A stretch of DNA of 64,000 nt from Paractinoplanes atraurantiacus (GTDB lineage: Bacteria; Actinomycetota; Actinomycetes; Mycobacteriales; Micromonosporaceae): positions 51,337 to 115,336 of the forward strand of contig NZ_OBDY01000032.1 in assembly GCF_900215205.1 (NCBI RefSeq). Direction: 5' to 3'. The position numbers and the translations under genes are program-made. The notes beneath the pieces were generated by a model. That model had not been told where the DNA came from, made no database searches, and saw nothing but the letters and a program-made list of their open reading frames with translations. Each line of letters opens with the position of its first letter. The first letter of the stretch is position 1. Of this stretch, positions 17,428 to 26,068 are shown piece by piece.

Positions 17428-18072
17428 TCAGCCGGATTTGCCGTCGGAGCGGGCGGCCAGGCCCGGATAGTCGATGACGAAGCCGTCGTCGTCGATGCTC
17501 AGGTCGGCGCTGAACGTCTCGCTGGCGTAGCGGATGCGGCCGTCCGGCAGCGCCGTGTAGATCTGATCGGCCTGCACCACCTCGAGGCTGGGCAGAAGGA
17601 CCCAGGCCACGCTGAGGCGATGGGCCACGCCGATCTCCGCCCCTTGCGCCTGGTGAAGACCGAGACGGCGTACGGGCAAAGTGTTCGTCAGCGGCGATCC
17701 GCCGAGATCGACGTCGAACGCCCCGAAGAGCCGATCAGGGTCCTCGATGCCGGGAAGCCCGGCGCCGGCGTGCCCGGCCGACGACAGCACGGCGTCCAGA
17801 TCGCCCTGCTCCCTCGTGGTGGCCCGCCACCGGCCGGCGGCCAGCTCGAGCCGTACGCCGCGCGACCAGCTCGCCCCTTCGGCGATGACGTCGAGATATC
17901 CGGTGATCCAGTCGTCATCGGTGCGCAGCTCATAACGGCACGTGTACGGAATCGGGTCGACGGCGAGGGCGGTGCCCCGCGCGTAGAGCCCGGCCGACGA
18001 GTCGACGAGGGCGTGCTCGGCCCCCGAGGTGTCTTTGCGTTCCCAGAACAGAGACTGCGGCAGCGGCGACAT
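17428..18072 (-). CDS. Putative glycolipid-binding domain protein
   Basis: The 214-aa protein resembles the Pfam glycolipid-binding family: an N-terminal FWERKDTSGAEHALV, a central LTNTLPVRRLGL, the AWVLLPSLEVVQADQIYTAL segment and the C-terminal DDDGFVIDYPGLAAR. The name comes from a Pseudomonas protein; most members are uncharacterised, and the binding claim is weak here. It has no signal peptide. The ATG at 18072 has AGGAGG only 1 nt upstream, so the true start could be slightly different. It converges on the AsnC gene with about 40 nt between stops. Confidence 0.75.
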   Translation of the reverse strand: MSPLPQSLFWERKDTSGAEHALVDSSAGLYARGTALAVDPIPYTCRYELRTDDDWITGYLDVIAEGASWSRGVRLELAAGRWRATTREQGDLDAVLSSAGHAGAGLPGIEDPDRLFGAFDVDLGGSPLTNTLPVRRLGLHQAQGAEIGVAHRLSVAWVLLPSLEVVQADQIYTALPDGRIRYASETFSADLSIDDDGFVIDYPGLAARSDGKSG

Positions 18073-18117
18073 GCCTCCTGTGTACCCGCGCCGGCCCACT
18101 CGCAACAGCCGGGAACG

Positions 18118-18155
18118 CCGGAAGCCCGGCACGATCGCTCGTGCCGGGCTTCCGG
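18118..18155 (-). terminator. Strong hairpin terminator after the DEAD-box helicase gene
   Basis: CCGGAAGCCCGGCACGA (18118-18134) pairs perfectly over 17 bp with 18139-18155 across a TCGC loop. It starts 13 nt past the stop of the minus-strand helicase gene. There is no T tract on the minus strand, which is common in actinobacteria. Confidence 0.75.
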
Positions 18156-18168
18156 GTGGAACCGTGGA

Positions 18169-20025
18169 TCAGTAGGTGCGCGCCGGGCGCGGGCTGCCGT
18201 AGCGGCCCGCCGAGCCGCCCTCACGGCGGTCGTTGCGCTGGTTGCTGCCGCGGAAGCCGCCGGTGCGCTCCGCGTTGCGGCCGTAACCACCGCGGTCGCC
18301 GGCGGGACGGTCGCTGTAGCCGCCGCGGTCGCCGGTGGGACGGTCGCTGTAGCCGCCGCGGTCGCCCACGGGACGGTCGCCGTATCCGCCGCGGTCGCCG
18401 GCGGGGCGGTCGCCGTAGGAGCGCTGCGGGCGGTCGCCGTATGAGGGGCGGTCGCCGTACGAACGCTGCGGGCGGTCACTGCCCGTGCGGTCGTCGTAGG
18501 AACGCTGCGGACGGTCACCGTACGAGCGCTGCGGACGGTCACCGCGGGGGCGGTCACCGAAGCCGCGACGGTCGCCACGGTCGCCGCCGCCGAAGCGGCC
18601 ACGCGAACCGCCACGCTCGCGGCGGGGCTCCGGCTCGTCGACCACGGGGACGCCGCTCGGCTCGCGGGCGCCGGTCACCTCGGCCAGCTTCTCGTCGCCG
18701 AGGCGGACGCGGACCTCGCCCGGGTTGACGCCGGCCTTCGACATCATCGCCTGGGTGCTGCGGCGCTGCTTGGGCAGCACCAGCGTCACCACGGCGCCCG
18801 ACTCACCGGCCCGGGCCGTACGGCCGGCACGGTGCAGGTAGTCCTTCGGGTCCTTCGGCGGGTCGACGTGCATGACCAGCGAGATGCCGTCGACGTGGAT
18901 GCCGCGGGCGGCCACGTCCGTCGCCACGAGGACGCTGGTGCGGCCCTCCTTGAACTCGGCGAGCGTGCGGGTGCGGACCCGCTGGGTCTTGCCGCCGTGC
19001 AGCCCGCCGGCGCGCACGCCGACCTGCCGCAGCTGCTCGACCAGCCGGTCGACGCCCATCTGGGTGCGGGCGAAGACGATGGTCTTGCCCTCCCGGTTGG
19101 CGATCGAGGCGGCGATCGGGAACTTGTCGTGCGGCGGAATCAGCAGCATGTGGTGGTCCATGGTGGACACGCTGGCCTCGGCCGGAGCCGTGGAGTGCGT
19201 GACCGGGTCGTGCATGAACCGCTTGACCAGCGCGTCGACGTCACCGTCGAGAGTGGCCGAGAAGAGCAGCCGCTGCGCGTTCTCCGGCGTCTTGGCCAGC
19301 AGCTCGGTGACCTCGGGCAGGAAGCCCATGTCGGCCATCTGGTCGGCCTCGTCGAGCACCGTGATCTCGATGTCGTCGAGCTTGCAGGCGCCCCGCTCGA
19401 TCAGGTCGCCGAGGCGGCCCGGGGTGGCGACCATGACCTCGACGCCGCGGCGCAGCGCGTCCATCTGACGGTCGTACGGAACGCCGCCGACAGCGGTCTT
19501 GAGGAAGACGCCGACCGAACGGCCGAGCGGCATCAGCGCGTCGGCGACCTGCATCGCCAGCTCGCGCGTGGGCACCAGGATCAGCGCCTTGGGGTGGTGC
19601 GGGCGGGCGCGGCCGCCCTGCGCGACGCGGGCCAGCAGCGGCAGGCCGAAGGCCAGCGTCTTGCCGGAGCCGGTCTGGCCACGGCCGAGGACGTCACGGC
19701 CGGCGAGCGCGTCGGGCATGGTCGCGGCCTGGATCTCGAACGGCTGCGTGATGCCCTCACGGTTGAGGACGCGGACCAGCTCGGCGGGGAGGCCGAGCTC
19801 GGCGAAGGTCTTCACCGGCGCCGGAGTTTCCTCGGAGGTCTCGACAACAGCCTCGGGGGTCTCGACGGCAGCCTCGGTGGTCTCGACGGCTGCGGTCTCG
19901 GTCGCCTCGGGCTCAGCGACGGGGGCGTCGGTGACGGGCGTCTCGGTGACCGCGGTCTCATCGGCGGTCTCGGTGGGGTTTTCGAAGACGGACGGGAACG
20001 TGCTGGGATCAGCGAAAGTGGTCAA
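18169..20025 (-). CDS. DEAD-box ATP-dependent RNA helicase with RG/GY-rich tail
   Basis: It unwinds RNA duplexes. With the proposed TTG start (20025, preceded by AGAGAGG) it is 618 aa; in-frame upstream starts at 20049 and 20133 exist without good ribosome sites. Order: an acidic Thr/Val/Glu-rich N-terminal extension (1-95), Q motif (PFEIQAATMP), Walker A GQTGSGKT, PTRELA, TPGRLGD, the DEAD box in VLDEADQM, SATLDGD, then the helicase C-terminal motifs VATDVAARGI and HRAGRTARAG. A tail of about 170 residues holds repeats of GGYSDRPAGDR and RSYGDRPQ, which should bind RNA non-specifically and may promote condensation. A perfect 17-bp hairpin ends the transcript. Confidence 0.92.
   Translation of the reverse strand: MTTFADPSTFPSVFENPTETADETAVTETPVTDAPVAEPEATETAAVETTEAAVETPEAVVETSEETPAPVKTFAELGLPAELVRVLNREGITQPFEIQAATMPDALAGRDVLGRGQTGSGKTLAFGLPLLARVAQGGRARPHHPKALILVPTRELAMQVADALMPLGRSVGVFLKTAVGGVPYDRQMDALRRGVEVMVATPGRLGDLIERGACKLDDIEITVLDEADQMADMGFLPEVTELLAKTPENAQRLLFSATLDGDVDALVKRFMHDPVTHSTAPAEASVSTMDHHMLLIPPHDKFPIAASIANREGKTIVFARTQMGVDRLVEQLRQVGVRAGGLHGGKTQRVRTRTLAEFKEGRTSVLVATDVAARGIHVDGISLVMHVDPPKDPKDYLHRAGRTARAGESGAVVTLVLPKQRRSTQAMMSKAGVNPGEVRVRLGDEKLAEVTGAREPSGVPVVDEPEPRRERGGSRGRFGGGDRGDRRGFGDRPRGDRPQRSYGDRPQRSYDDRTGSDRPQRSYGDRPSYGDRPQRSYGDRPAGDRGGYGDRPVGDRGGYSDRPTGDRGGYSDRPAGDRGGYGRNAERTGGFRGSNQRNDRREGGSAGRYGSPRPARTY
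18270..18545 (-). repeat. Coding tandem repeats in the helicase tail (33-bp and 24-bp units)
   Basis: Within the helicase gene, a 33-bp unit encoding GGYSDRPAGDR-like 11-mers recurs about four times, followed (towards the N-terminus) by a 24-bp unit encoding RSYGDRPQ-like 8-mers. Copies differ mainly at third positions and at one or two residues (A/V/T, S/G). Confidence 0.75.
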
Positions 20026-20289
20026 GAGAACCTCTCTACGGGGGCGCATGCTCGCGAATGGCCCGCCGCGGCTGCCTTGAGCCGACCGCTGAAATGCCCG
20101 CAAGAACGCCCGTGGCGTGCTCCGCAAGGGCACGCCGCGTCAATAACTGTCATAAGTGTACGGCTCAACGTTTTGCGCGCCGACCGCATTCCACGCCTGT
20201 AGTGGGCAGGCTCACCCACGGCGCAACCTCGCCAGCTTAGGGTCAGGCGAGGTCCATCACCAAAAAAGTCGGATAACGGTCAGTGTGCG

Positions 20290-22623
20290 TTACTCGAACA
20301 TCTTGCCGATCATGTCGCTGAACGAGCTGCCCGCGGTGAGCAGGAAAACGACGCTGACCGCCACCAACAGGCCTAGCACGATCAGCATGGCCACGGCCAC
20401 CTTGAGGTTGCCGCGACGGCGGTCGACGACCTCGTCGTGCCAGCCCTGGGCCAGGATGTGGCCGGTCAGGGAGCCGGAATTCTCCACCGCGCTCATGGAG
20501 ACGGGCATGGTTGTGTCGATCGTCTCGTATCCGCCGGTGCCGTAGAGCGTGCCGTTCAGCCGCTGCTGCGGGACGGCCATGGTCGCGTCGATGTCGTCAC
20601 CGTGCGCCTCGAAGGCGGTGGTGGCCGGCGATCCGAAGACGGTGCCGGCGGGAACTCCGGTCGGCTGAGAAGAAGTCGGCCCGAACGGCCGGGCGGACGG
20701 GGCCGGCTCGCCGACCCCGAAGGGGGTGGTCACGCTGCGTGCGCTCGCTTCCGGGGGCATTGAGTACGCCGGGAGACCGGCGCCGTTGGACGGGATCATA
20801 GGTGGCGGCGGCACGATCGGCGCCGGCGGCCCTGGCACGGGGCTGGGACCGGGCGGCGGAGGTACCGGGCTGGGCCCCGGACCCGGAGGCACGGGGAAGG
20901 GGCCCGGGCCGGGGGGAACCGGCGACGGACCAGGGCCGGGCGGAACCGGCGAGGGGCCGGGACCCGGCGGCACCGGCCCGGGCGGCACCGGACTCGGGCT
21001 GGGCGGCACCGGACTCGGGCTGGGCGGCGCCGGGCTCGGGGTCGGGCTGGGTGAAGGTGCAGGTGTCGGGAACGGGCCGGGCGGCGGTCCCGGGAAGGGG
21101 CCGGGCGCGGGCGGGGCCGGGAACGGGTCCGGCGGCTCGATCGGCTCGGGGCGACCCGGCTCGGGGCGCGCGGGCTCCGGCTTCTGTGGCGGGGTGGGAA
21201 CCGGCGGGGCCGGAACGGGTGGCGTCGGAGCCGGGCCCGGCTCAGGCTTGTCCGGGTCGGGCGTGGGTTCGCCGGGCTCGGGCTCGGCGGGCTCCGGCTC
21301 ACCCGGCGCGGGGTCGCTCGGCTGCGGCGGGTCGGCGGGCTTCGGGTCGGCCGGCTGGGGCTCGCCCACCGAGACGGCGGACGGGGCCTTGGGGGTCGCC
21401 GAGCCCACCACAGGAGCGGCCGGGGCCGTCTCGATCGGGGTCTCGGGTGTGCCGGGAGGGGTGACCAGCTTGGCCTTTGCCCCGTAGAGCTTCGACTCAC
21501 CGGTCGGCCGGGTCAGCGCACGGGCCACCTCGCCGGCATCGGGCGCGACCGCTCCGGGCACGGTGGCCCGGGCGGCGCCCGACCCGAGAGTGGGGGAGAG
21601 CTGACGACTCGACCCGTCGACCCGCTCGGGCACAAGGCTCGAGCCGCCCTGCTTCGCCGCTCCGTCAGACACCTCATCGGCCGATTTGTCCGAATCAGCG
21701 ACAGCGGGCTTAGAGGGCGCAGCCGATACAGGCGCGGATCCGGAGTACGCCGATCCCGAGACGGGTGCGGAGGCCGATGCGGGAGCCGCTGACATGGGCG
21801 CCGACCCGGAGGCCGGTGCTGCCGATACAGGCGCGGAGGTCGATACCGGTGCCGCCGAACTAGATGCAGAGGCCGACGACGGTGCCGTCGACACGGGCGC
21901 TGCCGACACGGGCGCTGCCGACACGGGCGCGGAGGCCGAGGCGGGCGCTGCCGACACGGGCGCGGAGGCCGAGATGGGCGCTGCTGACACGGGCGCAGAT
22001 CCGGAGGCGGGGGGCGTCGAGACGGGTGCGGAACCCGAAACCGGAGCTGCTGAGACCGGCGCGGAGGCCGAGGCGGGCGCTGCTGACACGGATCCGGAGG
22101 CAGAGGATGCCGAAACGGGCGCGGAACCCGAAACGGGAGCTGATGGAACGGGCGTGGAACCGGAAGCTGGTGCTGCCGACACGGGTGCGGGAGCCGCGGA
22201 TACAGGCGCGGAGGCCGAGACCTGGGCCGGCGCCGCTGACACTGAGGCGGAGGCTGAGAAGGAGGCCGGAGCCGCTGACACGGGTGCGGAAGCCGAGACC
22301 GAAGCCGGCGCTGCCGAGGTGGGGGCCGACGAGACCGGGGCCGAAGCGGAGCCCTTGGGCGGGACCGGAAGCGAACCGGAGACCGAGGCGCGGCCGCTCG
22401 CGGCGCCGCTCACCGGGGCGCTGCTGGGTGCTCCGCTGGTTGCCGGGGCGCTGCTGGGTGCTTCGCTGCTTGCCGGGGTGGCGCCCGGCGAGGCGGGGGT
22501 GGCCCACAGGGCGCCGTCGGCGGGCGGTGGTGGGGGTGAGAACCAGTCGTCGCTGCTCGACGGCGTCGGGTCAGCGGGCGGCTTGGTGCCGCTGCTGTCC
22601 GGTGTCGCCTGCCGCTCGTCCAT
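20290..22623 (-). CDS. Large low-complexity Pro/Ala/Ser-rich tail-anchored membrane protein
   Basis: I do not recognise an enzymatic domain. The 777-aa product starts at an ATG with GGGAGG upstream and begins with an acidic DDWFSPPPPP element. Residues about 45-330 are repeats such as SAPVSAAPAS. About 330-440 are mixed. About 440-640 are Pro/Gly/Glu-rich (PSPVPPGPG repeats). About 640-735 are less biased and include QGWHDEVVDRRRGNLK just before a single membrane helix (about 740-762), leaving a tail of about 15 residues. Positive charges before the helix predict a cytoplasmic disordered region of about 735 residues anchored by its C-terminus. A scaffold or wall-synthesis linker role is conceivable but not supported directly. 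Confidence 0.75.
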   Translation of the reverse strand: MDERQATPDSSGTKPPADPTPSSSDDWFSPPPPPADGALWATPASPGATPASSEAPSSAPATSGAPSSAPVSGAASGRASVSGSLPVPPKGSASAPVSSAPTSAAPASVSASAPVSAAPASFSASASVSAAPAQVSASAPVSAAPAPVSAAPASGSTPVPSAPVSGSAPVSASSASGSVSAAPASASAPVSAAPVSGSAPVSTPPASGSAPVSAAPISASAPVSAAPASASAPVSAAPVSAAPVSTAPSSASASSSAAPVSTSAPVSAAPASGSAPMSAAPASASAPVSGSAYSGSAPVSAAPSKPAVADSDKSADEVSDGAAKQGGSSLVPERVDGSSRQLSPTLGSGAARATVPGAVAPDAGEVARALTRPTGESKLYGAKAKLVTPPGTPETPIETAPAAPVVGSATPKAPSAVSVGEPQPADPKPADPPQPSDPAPGEPEPAEPEPGEPTPDPDKPEPGPAPTPPVPAPPVPTPPQKPEPARPEPGRPEPIEPPDPFPAPPAPGPFPGPPPGPFPTPAPSPSPTPSPAPPSPSPVPPSPSPVPPGPVPPGPGPSPVPPGPGPSPVPPGPGPFPVPPGPGPSPVPPPPGPSPVPGPPAPIVPPPPMIPSNGAGLPAYSMPPEASARSVTTPFGVGEPAPSARPFGPTSSQPTGVPAGTVFGSPATTAFEAHGDDIDATMAVPQQRLNGTLYGTGGYETIDTTMPVSMSAVENSGSLTGHILAQGWHDEVVDRRRGNLKVAVAMLIVLGLLVAVSVVFLLTAGSSFSDMIGKMFE
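21700..22400 (-). repeat. Degenerate coding repeats encoding Ser-Ala-Pro-Val arrays
   Basis: Short units built on the 15-bp motif GACACGGGCGCTGCC (as read on the plus strand; two adjacent copies near 21893-21922) alternate with GACACGGGCGCGGAGGCC-like units. They encode APVS/AAPAS-type repeats in the 777-aa protein. Irregular spacing suggests slippage followed by drift. Confidence 0.7.
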
Positions 22624-22822
22624 GGAACCTCCCGACGCCGCGTGCCGACGGTTGGGGAACGTCGGGCGCTGACCATAACCGTGCCATATCCGCGCGCGTC
22701 ATCGCACCCGGCATCAACCGGACCACGCCCCCGGACGGGCCCTGACCACCGGAAAGACGGTTTTCATCGCCCTGCGGGGCAACTCTTGATCAGACCCCGA
22801 TACCGAAGAGGACGACGAGCGT

Positions 22823-24670
22823 TTACGACCCGGAAGCGGACGGTTTCGCCGACTCGGACGAAGCCGCCGACGACGAGGACGAGCTCGACGAAGAAGACGA
22901 AGACGAAGACGAGGTCGCGGCCGACGAGCTGGACGACGACGAGCTGGACGACGAACTGGACGAAGAACCGGACGACGAGCTGGAGTCGCCACCGGACGGG
23001 CTCGTCTCGGTGTCACCGCTCGAGCTGGAACCGCCGCCCGACGGCTGCTCGGTCGCCGGGTTCGTCGTGGCCGGCGGCGGGTTGGTCGTCGTCGGCGGGT
23101 TCGTCGTCGGGTCGGTCGAGGGCTCCTCGGTCTCCGGCGGCGGGTTGGTGGTCGCCGGCGGCGGGTCGCTCGGGGTCGTGATCGGCGGCTTGGTGGGCGT
23201 GCTCGGCGTGCCCGGCTTGGTCGGTGCCGTGGGCGTCGTCGGCTTGGTCGGCGTGCCCGTGCCGGGGTTGCTCGGCGTGCCGGGGGTGCCCGGGGTACCC
23301 GGAGTGCCGGTGCCCGGGTTGGTCGGCGTGCCCGTGCCGGGGTTGGACGGCGTGCCGGGAGTGCCCGGGGTGCCGGTGCCGGGGTTGGTCGGCGTCGTGC
23401 CGCCGTCGGTCGGGTCGGGGTCGGGCGCACCCAGGTTGGGGCCCTGGACGATGCCCTCGACCGAGCCGAAGACCCGGGTCGCCTGGAACAGCCGCGTCCA
23501 GCGCACGGGCGTCAAGCGCACGTTGAGCCCGGTGCGCGGTGCCTCGACCATCATGCCGTTGCCCGCATACATCGCCACGTGGTGAATGCCGCGCCAGCTG
23601 CTCGACGAACTGAAGAACAGCAGGTCGCCGGGGAGCAGGGAGTAGCGGTCGACCACCTTGTTGCGGGTCTGCCAGTACTGGTCGCGGGAGACGCGGGTCA
23701 GCTGGAAGCCGACCGAGCGGTACGCCGCATACATCAGGCCGGAGCAGTCGTACTGGTCCGGGCCCTCCTCGGACCAGACGTACGGGTCGCCGCGCTGGGC
23801 CAGCGCGAACTCGAGCGCCTGGATGGCCCGGGCGTCGGCGCCGCGGCCCGCTTCCTCGCCGGCCAGGTAGGACTGGCCGAGCTGGCTGTCCTGCGCGGTC
23901 TCGGTCGCCTCGAAGGCGTTCAGCTCGTCCTGGTGGGTGAGCTCGAGGGCCTGCTGTGCCGTCTGCTTGGTGGTGAGCTGCTTGTTGAGGGCGTCGTATT
24001 TGGCGGCCAGCTCGGCGTAGCGCGCGGCGCTCAGCGTCTGCTCGTCGAGCGCGATCTGGGCGTTGATCTGCGCCTGCTCGATCTGGCGGGTGATGGCCGT
24101 CTGGGTGTCGACCTGGCCGCGCTGGAGCCGGGCCAGGTCGCCGAGCCCGCTGAGGCCGGAGTCGAGCATGCCGGGCGGCATGGCGGCGGCCTCGCGCACG
24201 GCCTGGGCGGCGGCGTCGGAGGCGGCGGTCTGCGCCTGGCGGAGCGATTCCTCGGCCTGGGTGTACCTGACCTGGGCGGCGGACTGCTGGTCACGGGCCG
24301 CGTCGCGGTCCTGCCCGACCTGGATGAGCTGGTCGCCGAGGCTGGAGATCTCGTTGCGGCCCTTTTCGATGGCCTGGAGCGCGGGGCTGGTCGGCGTGGG
24401 CGTCGCGATCGGGAGCGCGGTGACCTTCTGCCCCGGGAGGGCCAGGGTGCCGAGCGCCATCGGGCGGGAGCCGATGTCGGGCACGGCCACGGCCAGGTTG
24501 TTCGGCGGGGCGGCCGGGGCGCCGGGCGGGGCCGCCACCGGATCGGCGAAGGCGGGCGCCGGCGAGAGCAGCGGGGTCAGGAAGGTCGCGACGACGGCGG
24601 CCACGGCGGAATACACGACGGGGCGCCACCACGGGCGCGATCGCCGAGAACCGAGTCGTGCAGTCGCCAT
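22823..24670 (-). CDS. Secreted NlpC/P60 peptidoglycan hydrolase with coiled coil and polyserine tail
   Basis: It probably cleaves peptidoglycan stem peptides outside the membrane. The 615-aa product starts at ATG 24670 (GGGGAG upstream; an in-frame GTG at 24685 is possible). It has a signal peptide (about 1-43, ending PAFA), a long coiled coil (about 95-285) like that of PcsB/RipC-type hydrolases, and an NlpC/P60 domain (about 285-400) with the catalytic Cys in QYDCSGLMY and His in GIHHVAMYAG. A Pro/Thr/Gly repeat follows (GTPTNPGTGTPGTP), then a C-terminal polyserine tract of about 60 residues. The coiled coil may keep the enzyme inactive until activated; the tail may span the wall. The next gene downstream is the 777-aa protein. 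Confidence 0.9.
   Translation of the reverse strand: MATARLGSRRSRPWWRPVVYSAVAAVVATFLTPLLSPAPAFADPVAAPPGAPAAPPNNLAVAVPDIGSRPMALGTLALPGQKVTALPIATPTPTSPALQAIEKGRNEISSLGDQLIQVGQDRDAARDQQSAAQVRYTQAEESLRQAQTAASDAAAQAVREAAAMPPGMLDSGLSGLGDLARLQRGQVDTQTAITRQIEQAQINAQIALDEQTLSAARYAELAAKYDALNKQLTTKQTAQQALELTHQDELNAFEATETAQDSQLGQSYLAGEEAGRGADARAIQALEFALAQRGDPYVWSEEGPDQYDCSGLMYAAYRSVGFQLTRVSRDQYWQTRNKVVDRYSLLPGDLLFFSSSSSWRGIHHVAMYAGNGMMVEAPRTGLNVRLTPVRWTRLFQATRVFGSVEGIVQGPNLGAPDPDPTDGGTTPTNPGTGTPGTPGTPSNPGTGTPTNPGTGTPGTPGTPGTPSNPGTGTPTKPTTPTAPTKPGTPSTPTKPPITTPSDPPPATTNPPPETEEPSTDPTTNPPTTTNPPPATTNPATEQPSGGGSSSSGDTETSPSGGDSSSSSGSSSSSSSSSSSSSSSAATSSSSSSSSSSSSSSSAASSESAKPSASGS
22850..23420 (-). repeat. Low-complexity coding region: polyserine and Gly-Thr-Pro repeats
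   Basis: The polyserine part is written with mixed codons (TCG, TCC, AGC, AGT, TCT), so it is not a single expanding trinucleotide. The Gly-Thr-Pro part holds two long copies of PTNPGTGTPGTPGTPSNP-type units in tandem (about 23230-23400). Confidence 0.75.
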
Positions 24671-24874
24671 GTGCTCCCCGTCCACCGCGACGCCGGAGCG
24701 CCGCTCGTCGTTCCCCCCTAATTGAATACCTCACGTCTCACATTCCTGTCGATTGATCCGAGATGAAAGAAGACTGGGAATCTGGGTTACGGCGACATGA
24801 TCAACACCCGCCCGGCGCTTCCTGTCGGAGGTGCGCCGTACTCTCGACGCCGAGGCAAGTTGAGAGGGGCGCAC

Positions 24875-26044
24875 ATGGATGCCGGCTTGAAGCGAGAGCT
24901 CGAGGCCAAGGTCTACGCAGGTGAGAGGCTCACGCGGTCCGACGGCGTGGCCCTTTACGAGAGCGACGATCTCGCCTGGCTCGGCCGGCTCGCCCACCAC
25001 AAGCGCACCGAGCTCAACGGCGACCGTGTGATGTTCAACGTCAACCGCCATCTGAACCTGACCAACGTCTGCTCGGCCAGCTGCGCGTACTGCTCCTTCC
25101 AGCGCAAGCCGGGCGAGAAGGACGCGTACACGATGCGCATCGACGAGGCCGTGGCCAAGGCCAAGGAGATGGAGGACGAGCAGCTGACCGAGCTGCACAT
25201 CGTCAACGGCCTGCACCCGAGCCTGCCCTGGCGTTACTACCCCAAGGTGCTGCGGGAGCTGAAGGCCGCGCTGCCCGACGTGAAGCTCAAGTGCTTCACC
25301 GCCACCGAGGTGCAGTGGTTCGAAAAGATCAGCGGCCTGCCCGCGAGCGAGATCCTCGACGAGCTGATGGACGCCGGGCTCGAGTCGCTGACCGGCGGCG
25401 GCGCCGAGATCTTCGACTGGGAGGTCCGGCAGCACATCGTCGACCACGACACCCACTGGGAGGACTGGTCCCGCATTCACCGGCTCGCCCATTCCAAGGG
25501 CATGAAGACCCCGGCCACCATGCTGTACGGGCATATCGAGGAGCCGCGGCATCGTGTGGACCACGTGATGCGCCTGCGCGAGCTGCAGGACGAGACCGGT
25601 GGCTTCGCCGTCTTCATCCCGCTGCGCTACCAGCATGATTTCGTCGACTCGCAGGACGGCAAGGTCCGCAACCGCATCCAGGAGCGGACCACGATGGCCG
25701 CGCCGGCCGAGTCGCTCAAGACGTTCGCGGTCTCCCGGCTGATGTTCGACAACGTGCCCCACGTGAAGTGCTTCTGGGTCATGCACGGCCTGTCGGTGGC
25801 CCAGCTGTCGCTGAACTTCGGAGCGGACGATCTGGACGGTTCGGTGGTCGAGTACAAGATCACCCACGACGCCGACTCGTACGGCACGCCGCACACCATG
25901 CACCGTGACGACCTGCTCAACCTGATCTGGGACGCGGGTTTCCAGCCGGTCGAGCGCAACACGCGCTACGAGGTCGTCCACGAGTACGACAAGGCGCCCT
26001 CGCTCGCGAGCCGCCGCGCCGAGCCGCAGAAGGTGTGGGCATAG
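24875..26044 (+). CDS. mqnE: Aminodeoxyfutalosine synthase
   Basis: MqnE is the radical SAM enzyme that joins the MqnA product 3-[(1-carboxyvinyl)oxy]benzoate to SAM-derived adenosyl, forming aminodeoxyfutalosine. The 389-aa protein has the [4Fe-4S] motif C66-SAS-C70-AY-C73 after NRHLNLTNV and the family-typical LTGGGAEIF and TPATMLYGHIE segments. The ATG at 24875 follows GAGAGGGG; an in-frame upstream ATG (24797) lacks support. It is about 190 bp from the divergent NlpC/P60 gene. MqnE and MqnC are similar; FIPLRYQHDF and the spacing here fit MqnE, while the gene at 47235 fits MqnC. Confidence 0.93.
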   Translation: MDAGLKRELEAKVYAGERLTRSDGVALYESDDLAWLGRLAHHKRTELNGDRVMFNVNRHLNLTNVCSASCAYCSFQRKPGEKDAYTMRIDEAVAKAKEMEDEQLTELHIVNGLHPSLPWRYYPKVLRELKAALPDVKLKCFTATEVQWFEKISGLPASEILDELMDAGLESLTGGGAEIFDWEVRQHIVDHDTHWEDWSRIHRLAHSKGMKTPATMLYGHIEEPRHRVDHVMRLRELQDETGGFAVFIPLRYQHDFVDSQDGKVRNRIQERTTMAAPAESLKTFAVSRLMFDNVPHVKCFWVMHGLSVAQLSLNFGADDLDGSVVEYKITHDADSYGTPHTMHRDDLLNLIWDAGFQPVERNTRYEVVHEYDKAPSLASRRAEPQKVWA

Positions 26045-26068
26045 CGGGCGCGTACCCTGCTTGTTGTC

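Noticed and set aside
20227-20252. CCTCGCC/GGCGAGG hairpin between the 777-aa gene and the helicase gene
   Set aside because: Only 7 bp with a 12-nt loop and no T tract in the right place; too weak to call.
21700-22400. CRISPR-like array appearance of the repeats in the 777-aa gene
   Set aside because: Units are unequal, coding, without constant repeats and unique spacers, and no cas genes are present.
24671-24874. c-di-AMP (ydaO) riboswitch before the NlpC/P60 gene
   Set aside because: Known in some actinobacterial wall hydrolases, but I could not find its conserved stems in the available leader.
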